From: JANWHQ01 sp963775275
GTDB lineage: Bacteria > Pseudomonadota > Alphaproteobacteria > Caulobacterales > Caulobacteraceae
Direction of reading: 5' to 3'
Length of the DNA stretch: 64,000 nucleotides
Assembly: GCA_963775275.1 (NCBI GenBank)
Contig: CAVZII010000005.1
Span: 372,001 to 436,000 of the forward strand
This document shows positions 59,084 to 64,000 of this stretch, piece by piece. Each line of letters starts with the position of its first letter. Position 1 is the stretch's first letter. Position numbers and translations under genes: made by a program. The notes under the pieces were generated by a model. That model worked only from the letters and a program-made list of their open reading frames with translations. It was not told where the DNA came from and made no database searches.

Positions 59084-60325
59084 ATGCCGCCCCGCACGGC
59101 GCCGACCGGCGAGTCCGACGGCGAGCGCATCCGCGTCCTGTTCTTCGGCGAAGGCGCCACCCTGGCCCATGCGGCCAGGCCCATGGCCCTGGCCGCGGCG
59201 CTGCCGGCCGCGCGCTACGACCCGGTCGTCGCGACGCCGGAGCGCTACCACGGCCTGGCGGACGCGGGACTTTCCCTTCTGCCCCTGGAGGCGCAATCCC
59301 CCGAAGCCTTCGAAGGCAGGCTGAGGGCCGGCAAGCCCGTGTTCAGCGAAGGCCGACTGCGCGAATACGTGCGCGCCGATCTGGAGCTGATCGCCGAGGT
59401 CCGGCCCCAGGTCGTGGTCGGGGACTTCCGGCTGTCGCTGGCCGCCAGCGCGAAGATCGCCGGCGTTCCCTACGCTTCGATCTCCAACGCCTACTGGAGT
59501 CCGGGCCGGCCGTTGAACGCGAAGCGGGCGGCGCGCGACGTGTTCGCCCACTGGCCCGGATTCGCCGCCGACGCCGCTTTCCGCCTGCTGGGGCCCGTCG
59601 GCCTTGCCTGGCACGCGGGGCCGATGGAGCGCCTGCTGCTTTTCCATGGCCTCGAGGGCATTGGAAAGAACCTGCAGCGCGCGTTCACGACGGCCGACAT
59701 CACGCTCTACGCAGACCCGCCGTCGCTGTTCCCGGAGGTTGCCGAGACCTCGGGCGAACGCTTCCTCGGTCCCGTCGTCTGGGAGCCGCCGGTCGACCCT
59801 CCCGCCTGGTGGACGGACGTACCGACAGGACGCCCCATCGCCTACCTGACTCTGGGAAGCTCAGGCCCGCCGGACCTGCTGGGCCGGACTGCCGGGTGGC
59901 TGGCGGAGCTGGGCTACACCGTTCTGGTCGCGACGGCGGGCCGCGCGCCGATCGGATCCTTCTCCGCCGACATCCTGGCCGCGGCGTACCTCCCGGGACT
60001 CCAGGCCTCGCGCCGGGCCGACATCGTGGTCTGCAACGGCGGCTCGCCGACCACGAGCCAGGCCCTGGCCGCCGGCCGGCCCGTGCTCGGGGTGACGTCC
60101 AACCTGGACCAGATCCTCAACATGCGGGCCGTCGAAGCCACAGGTGCAGGCCTCATGCTCCGGGCGGACCAGCTCGAGCGCCAGCAATTCGGACGTGCGG
60201 TCGGGCGCCTGACCGAGCCGGCCTTCGCCCGGGCGGCGGCCGTCCTCGCCCAGGACGCGGCGCGGACCAATCCGGCGGCGACCTTGGCCGCCGCCATCGA
60301 CGAACTGGCGAAAGGCCGCGGATAG
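59084..60325 (+). CDS. glycosyltransferase, UGT/MGT-like (GT-B fold)
   Basis: 413 residues. N-terminal half: VLFFGEGATLAHAARPMALA and PYASISNAYWSPGR; C-terminal nucleotide-sugar half: LTLGSSGPPDLL, ADIVVCNGGSPTTSQALAAG, GVTSNLDQILNMRAVE, the last being the usual donor-binding region with His replaced by Asn (VCNGG rather than VCHGG). Acceptor unknown; macrolide, lipid or carotenoid glycosylation are known roles of relatives. ATG with AAGGAGG upstream. Confidence 0.82.
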   Translation: MPPRTAPTGESDGERIRVLFFGEGATLAHAARPMALAAALPAARYDPVVATPERYHGLADAGLSLLPLEAQSPEAFEGRLRAGKPVFSEGRLREYVRADLELIAEVRPQVVVGDFRLSLAASAKIAGVPYASISNAYWSPGRPLNAKRAARDVFAHWPGFAADAAFRLLGPVGLAWHAGPMERLLLFHGLEGIGKNLQRAFTTADITLYADPPSLFPEVAETSGERFLGPVVWEPPVDPPAWWTDVPTGRPIAYLTLGSSGPPDLLGRTAGWLAELGYTVLVATAGRAPIGSFSADILAAAYLPGLQASRRADIVVCNGGSPTTSQALAAGRPVLGVTSNLDQILNMRAVEATGAGLMLRADQLERQQFGRAVGRLTEPAFARAAAVLAQDAARTNPAATLAAAIDELAKGRG

Positions 60326-60372
60326 GGCCAAGCTCGCCATGGCCGATGCTTCGGCCGCGCAGGGCAAAGGAC

Positions 60373-60777
60373 ATGACCATGGCCGTCGACAACCTCGTCG
60401 TGATCGTCACCCTCCTGGCGTTGCTCGTGTATATGTGGACGGCCGTCAGGACCGGCGGCGCCCGGGCCAAGCACGGCGTCGCGGCGCCCGCCACGACCGG
60501 GCATCCCGAGTTCGAGCGGTGCTACCGGGTGCAGATGAACACCCTGGAGTGGCTGCCGCTGTTCCTGCCGTCGCTCTGGCTGTTCGCCTACTACTGGGAC
60601 GCCAGAATCGCGGCCGCCGTCGGCGTGGTGTGGATCATCGGGCGGATCCTCTACGGCGTGACCTATGTGAAGGATCCGACCAAGCGCGGCCCGGGCTTCG
60701 GTCTGCAGGCTCTCAGCACGATGGTCCTGCTGTTCGGCGCGCTCGCGAAGGCCGTCTGGCTGGTCGTTGCGGGGTAG
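60373..60777 (+). CDS. MAPEG family membrane protein
   Basis: 134 residues, four TM helices. MAPEG landmarks: ARAKHGVAAPATTGHPEFER, CYRVQMNTLEWLPLFLP (RVQxNxxE) and RILYGVTYVKDPTKRGPGF. Family members are glutathione-dependent membrane enzymes. ATG 60373 has AAAGGA upstream; ATG 60379 is an alternative start. Confidence 0.88.
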   Translation: MTMAVDNLVVIVTLLALLVYMWTAVRTGGARAKHGVAAPATTGHPEFERCYRVQMNTLEWLPLFLPSLWLFAYYWDARIAAAVGVVWIIGRILYGVTYVKDPTKRGPGFGLQALSTMVLLFGALAKAVWLVVAG

Positions 60778-60778
60778 C

Positions 60779-61585
60779 TCAGGCGGCGATCCTTGCGGCC
60801 TCATCCGCGCCCACGACGATCGTCGTCATGTCCACGCCGCCGCCCTCGGTCACCTCCGTCAGGAAGGACGGCGCCTCGTCCTCGCGCTGGAGGGCGGCGA
60901 GGTAGATGACCGGCAGGAAGTGGTCGGGCGTGGGGGCCGCCAGGCGCGCCGACGGCGACAGGCCAAGGTAGTCGACCAGCGCCGCATGATCGTGCGCCAG
61001 GAAACGCGCCTGCACCTCCTTGCGGAAGGCCTCCATCGCCGGATTGGCCGGGGCCCCCGGCCGGCGGTCGTAGAGCCGCAGGTTGTGCACGATGTTGCCC
61101 GTTCCCATCACGAGCACGCCCTCCTCGCGCAGGGGCGCGAGGCGCTTGGCCAGCGCGTAGTGCTCCGCCGGGCTCTTGGTCCCGTCCAGGCTCAGCTGGA
61201 CGACCGGGATGTCGGCCTGGGGAAACATGTGCATGAGCACCGTCCAGGCCCCGTGGTCGAGACCCCAACGCCTGGTGAGGGCGACATCCTCGGGCCTCAG
61301 CAGCTCCGCCGTGCGCGCGGCGAGCTCGGGCGAGCCCGGCGCCTCGTAGCGGAAGCGGTAGAAGGACTTGGGAAACCCGTAGAAGTCATGGACCGTCGGC
61401 GGCCGTTCCATGGCGGTGACCGCAACGCCGCGGATGAACCAGTGGCCGGAGATCACCAGGACCGCCTTCGGCCGCGGCAGGCGCTCGCCGAGCGCGCGCC
61501 ACGCCCGGACATAGGGGCCGTCCTCGAAGGCCGTGGTCGGGCTGCCGTGGCCCACGAAGAGGGCGGGCAAGGGGCGGGGCGTCAT
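60779..61585 (-). CDS. DODA-type extradiol aromatic-ring dioxygenase
   Basis: 268 residues of the LigB/YgiD superfamily. Metal and catalytic sites: ALFVGHGSPTTAFED, VLVISGHWF, RWGLDHGAWTVLMHMFPQ and TGNIVHNLR. Relatives open catechol-type rings, such as DOPA; the substrate here is unknown. Convergent with the MAPEG gene with only one base between stops. Confidence 0.88.
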   Translation of the reverse strand: MTPRPLPALFVGHGSPTTAFEDGPYVRAWRALGERLPRPKAVLVISGHWFIRGVAVTAMERPPTVHDFYGFPKSFYRFRYEAPGSPELAARTAELLRPEDVALTRRWGLDHGAWTVLMHMFPQADIPVVQLSLDGTKSPAEHYALAKRLAPLREEGVLVMGTGNIVHNLRLYDRRPGAPANPAMEAFRKEVQARFLAHDHAALVDYLGLSPSARLAAPTPDHFLPVIYLAALQREDEAPSFLTEVTEGGGVDMTTIVVGADEAARIAA

Positions 61586-61819
61586 GGGGCTGCTCTAGCG
61601 TCTTGGGCCACGCGTCGTCCACCGCCGCGCGGACTTGCAAGCGCATTCTCGCGCTGAATCGGCGGGCGCGGCGTTCCGCCCAGTTTGCGAGCAGCCTTTG
61701 CAATCGGCTGCTAACAACTTGATTCAGCTGATGTTTAGGCAACCTTGGCTATTGTGGACGCGTTCGGACCATGGAACGCTGGGTCCTTGGGAATTGAGCG
61801 CAATGAGTCGGAGGCGAAG

Positions 61820-62104
61820 GTGAGTGCGATTCCGTTCGGCAATAGCGATCTCGGCGCACAGCTCGGCGGCAAACGGCTGACGACGGCCGAGGTGCTCTAC
61901 TACATGCCGGACCACCCGTCCCTGCTGCAGAGCTTCCTTTGGCAGACGCTGGACGAGGCGCCGGACTATCCGCGCATCCACCGCTTCCTGGACTTCTGGC
62001 GCCGCGAGATCGACGCGGTGATCCACTCCGTCGCGATCACCTCCATCGCGGAGGTCCGGCCGGGGCGCCTGCGCTCCGCCCGATTCGCCGGGAAGCTGAA
62101 CTAG
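61820..62104 (+). CDS. Usg family protein
   Basis: 94 residues with the Usg pattern: LGGKRLTTAEVLYYMPDHPS, LLQSFLWQTLDEAPDYPRI, HRFLDFWRREIDAVIHSV. Small alphaproteobacterial family of unknown role, once noted near trp genes. GTG 61820 is chosen because GGAGG lies upstream and the length fits the family; earlier in-frame starts add unrelated sequence. Confidence 0.8.
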   Translation: MSAIPFGNSDLGAQLGGKRLTTAEVLYYMPDHPSLLQSFLWQTLDEAPDYPRIHRFLDFWRREIDAVIHSVAITSIAEVRPGRLRSARFAGKLN

Positions 62105-62181
62105 ACTTGGCGCAACCCCGGTCCCCTCGTATGTGTTTGAGGGGCGGGGACGTGAAAGCCTCAATGTGAGGACATGCGCCT

Positions 62182-62760
62182 ATGAGAAAGTTCCTCCTGG
62201 CTGCGGCCGCCGCAGCTGCGGTCTGCGCCGGCCTCGCCGGCTGCGCGACCCCGACGCCTTACCAGCGCGCGCCGGCGGGCCATGCCGGCGCCTACGGCTA
62301 CAGCGACTACAAGATCGACGGGGAGCACTGGCGGGTCAGCTTCTCCGGAAACAGCATGACCTCGCGCGAGACGGTGGAGCGCTATCTGCTCTACCGCGCC
62401 GCCGAGCTGACGCTCGAGCAAGGCTTCGACTGGTTCGCCACCACCGACCGGCACACGGACAAGAGCACCAACTACTACTCCGACCCCGACCCGTTCTATC
62501 ACTCGCCCTTCTGGGCGACCTACGGCTGGGGATGGCGTCCCTACTGGCGCTACTACGGCCCCTGGGGCTGGCGCGGGTGGGACCCCTGGTTCGGCGATCC
62601 GTTCTGGGCCGGCCGGGTCGATGTCCAGGAAGTGAGCCGCTACCAGGCCTCGGCCGAGATCATGATGGGCAAGGGCGCTCCGCCCGCCGGCGAGCGCGTG
62701 TTCGACGCGCATGAGGTGATCAAGAACCTGGGGCCCACGGTCGCGCGGCCCCAAGGCTGA
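62182..62760 (+). CDS. CC0125/CC1285-type lipoprotein
   Basis: 192 residues: lipoprotein signal with lipobox AGLAGC (Cys at 21), then AYGYSDYKIDGEHWRVSFSG, TVERYLLYRAAELTLEQGFD and a Trp/Tyr-rich stretch. This is the family named after two Caulobacter crescentus proteins; function unknown. ATG with GACATGCGCCT before it, a weak site. Confidence 0.85.
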   Translation: MRKFLLAAAAAAAVCAGLAGCATPTPYQRAPAGHAGAYGYSDYKIDGEHWRVSFSGNSMTSRETVERYLLYRAAELTLEQGFDWFATTDRHTDKSTNYYSDPDPFYHSPFWATYGWGWRPYWRYYGPWGWRGWDPWFGDPFWAGRVDVQEVSRYQASAEIMMGKGAPPAGERVFDAHEVIKNLGPTVARPQG

Positions 62761-62817
62761 TCGTCGCGCAGGGCCCGCGCGGATGGACGGCGCGGGTTCT
62801 ACGCGTTTAATACGGCC

Positions 62818-63222
62818 ATGGCCGAAGCGCCGGACAAGACCTTCGACCCCCTCGCGGTCATCCCGCGCAGCCGGGCCCTGACGCCTCAGATCATCCGCGT
62901 GAACGAGGTGCGCGTGGCCCAGGGCTTCTGGCCGAAGCTCAGAAAGGTCGCGGGCAAGGTCCCCTTCGCCCGGGAAACGGTCGCGATCTACTACTGTGCG
63001 CGGGACCCGAAGACCCCCGCCTCGGTCAAGGCCCTGCTGATGGCCGCCCTGGCCTACTTCGTCATTCCGACCGACGCCATTCCGGACTTCATCGCCGGCC
63101 TGGGATACACCGACGACGCTGCGGTCATCGCCGCCGTCATCGCGCTGGTCGGCCGCAGCCTGCAGCCACGCCACAAGGAGGCGGCCGACGCCTTCTTCGA
63201 GCGGCTCGCCCGTGACGCTTGA
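62818..63222 (+). CDS. YkvA family (DUF1232) membrane protein
   Basis: 134 residues. DUF1232 core: AIYYCARDPKTPASVKALLM, AALAYFVIPTDAIPDFIAGL, GYTDDAAVIAAVI. One or two membrane segments. Function unknown. Overlaps the next gene by 11 bases, so the pair is likely co-translated. Confidence 0.88.
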   Translation: MAEAPDKTFDPLAVIPRSRALTPQIIRVNEVRVAQGFWPKLRKVAGKVPFARETVAIYYCARDPKTPASVKALLMAALAYFVIPTDAIPDFIAGLGYTDDAAVIAAVIALVGRSLQPRHKEAADAFFERLARDA

Positions 63223-63856
63223 GTCGTCCCTCCCCTATCTGTCCATCGCCTCGGCCATCGCCGCCGCCTGGGCGGCCGGCCGCCGCTCGGGGTCGGCCGA
63301 GCCGGCGCTGAAGGCCTTCGCCCTGGCCGCGCTGGCGATGTTCGCCTTCTTCCGCGGGGTCGGGCCGTCCTCCGTGGCCCAGGCCCTGACCCTCGCCGCC
63401 ATCGCCGAAGCCATGGCGCAGCGGGGCCAAAGGCGGGTGCGCACGGCCGCGGTCGCGTTCCTCGCAGGCGCCTGGCTGGTCTATGCGGGCCTGTTCGCGC
63501 GCAGCGGCGGCTCCTGGGCGGCCTTCGCCGCCCAGCCGGTCCGGGCGGGACTGCTCATCCTCGCCTTGGCTTCGACCGGATGGCTGGCGCGGCGCGCGTG
63601 GCCCGCGCTCGGTCCGGCGCGGCTCGGCGCGGGGCTGGACCTCGGCCTTCTGGTGGTCATGCTCGGCGCCGGGTTCACCCTGGCCTGGAGCGACTGGCCG
63701 GCGATGGCCGGCGCCCTGGCCGTCGTCGCGGCCGAGGCCGCCCTGATCTCGGCGGCGTTCCTGGGCAGGCCGCCCGACGGGGGCTCGACGCGGCGGATAG
63801 CCTGGACCGCGAGCTACCTCGGCCAGGCCGCGATCGCCTACGCCTTCCTGCGTTGA
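63212..63856 (+). CDS. YhhN-like integral membrane protein
   Basis: 214 residues with seven or eight hydrophobic helices (SIASAIAAAWAAG, ALAALAMFAFFRGVG, AGLLILALASTGWLARRAW, LDLGLLVVMLGAGFTLAW, SYLGQAAIAYAFLR). The layout fits YhhN/TMEM86-like proteins, the lysoplasmalogenase group, but motif support is weak. GTG start inside the end of the YkvA-type gene. Confidence 0.65.
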   Translation: MTLESSLPYLSIASAIAAAWAAGRRSGSAEPALKAFALAALAMFAFFRGVGPSSVAQALTLAAIAEAMAQRGQRRVRTAAVAFLAGAWLVYAGLFARSGGSWAAFAAQPVRAGLLILALASTGWLARRAWPALGPARLGAGLDLGLLVVMLGAGFTLAWSDWPAMAGALAVVAAEAALISAAFLGRPPDGGSTRRIAWTASYLGQAAIAYAFLR

Positions 63857-63932
63857 CGCGCCCCTTGACGTTGTCGGCCCGGACCTGCTTTGCCCGTGCG
63901 CCGGCCTAGGCGCGGCGAGGCGGGAGACCCCG

Positions 63933-64000
63933 GTGGCGCAGCAGGGACAGCGGTTCGCCATGGCGATCCACGGCGGGGCCGGCGCGCGCCGTGACCGCGA
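63933..64000 (+). CDS. isoaspartyl peptidase / L-asparaginase, 3' end cut by window edge
   Basis: The first residues after GTG 63933 read MAQQGQRFAMAIHGGAGARR; AIHGGAG is the N-terminal motif of plant-type asparaginase / isoaspartyl aminopeptidase, an autoprocessing Ntn hydrolase. ATG 63960 is another possible start. Only 22 codons are in the window. Confidence 0.7.
   Translation, partial: MAQQGQRFAMAIHGGAGARRDR

Overview
The window is high-GC DNA with strong third-position GC bias, from an alphaproteobacterium. The gene content points to the Caulobacterales, probably a Phenylobacterium- or Caulobacter-like genome: a CC0125/CC1285-type lipoprotein, a Usg-family protein, a CheY-like protein beside a TPR sensor kinase, an S8 autotransporter with a PFYGN-type repeat, and GTTC-N7-GTTC (alphaproteobacterial LexA) boxes. 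The genus is an inference; no rRNA or tRNA gene was seen.

Layout. (1) 1-17.3 kb, host genes: cell-wall enzymes (L,D-transpeptidase, M15-type peptidase), small envelope proteins, an S8 serine-protease autotransporter, stress proteins (OsmC, CsbD, cupin), a ParB-like protein, NIPSNAP, and a signalling cluster on the minus strand (EAL protein, TPR histidine kinase, CheY-like regulator). (2) 17.4-19.8 kb: an SOS-type promoter followed by phage terminase small and large subunits. (3) 19.9-29.1 kb: a block of host-type genes (cyclopropane fatty acid synthase, metallo-beta-lactamase-fold hydrolase with EF-hands, two receiver proteins, MetE-like enzyme, sulfotransferase) lying between terminase and portal. 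(4) 29.2-50.4 kb: a P22-like (podoviral) virion module with portal, lysozyme, scaffold, coat, adaptor, S74 tail fibre, tail-hub-like protein, long repetitive putative ejection protein and holin/lipoprotein-like genes. No integrase, phage repressor or replication gene is visible. (5) 50.4-64 kb, host genes: MarR, MFS exporter, PhyH dioxygenase, dapB, TPR protein, cupin, argG, glycosyltransferase, MAPEG, DODA dioxygenase, Usg, YkvA, YhhN-like, and the start of an isoaspartyl peptidase.

Most notable system. Inserted among the virion genes are compact cassettes, each with its own promoter. Three promoters (31.57, 32.56 and 33.85 kb) share one layout: -35 TTGCTT, a 17-bp spacer, a -10 hexamer, and a LexA-type box GTTC-N7-GTTC laid over the -35. 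Two drive gene pairs whose first protein begins MGLLDDW...GES and then diverges into a toxin-44-like domain or a muramidase-like domain. The second protein of each pair is a lipoprotein or secreted protein. This looks like SOS-induced effector-immunity pairs carried by a possibly domesticated P22-like particle. Further LexA-type boxes lie in front of the terminase genes and in front of a six-TM protein with a leaderless-looking start. Function is inferred, not shown.

Sequence quality note: several genes are broken by exactly one base, often in or next to short homopolymers, and one phage gene needs two compensating shifts. Consensus indel errors or recent decay should be considered when using these models.
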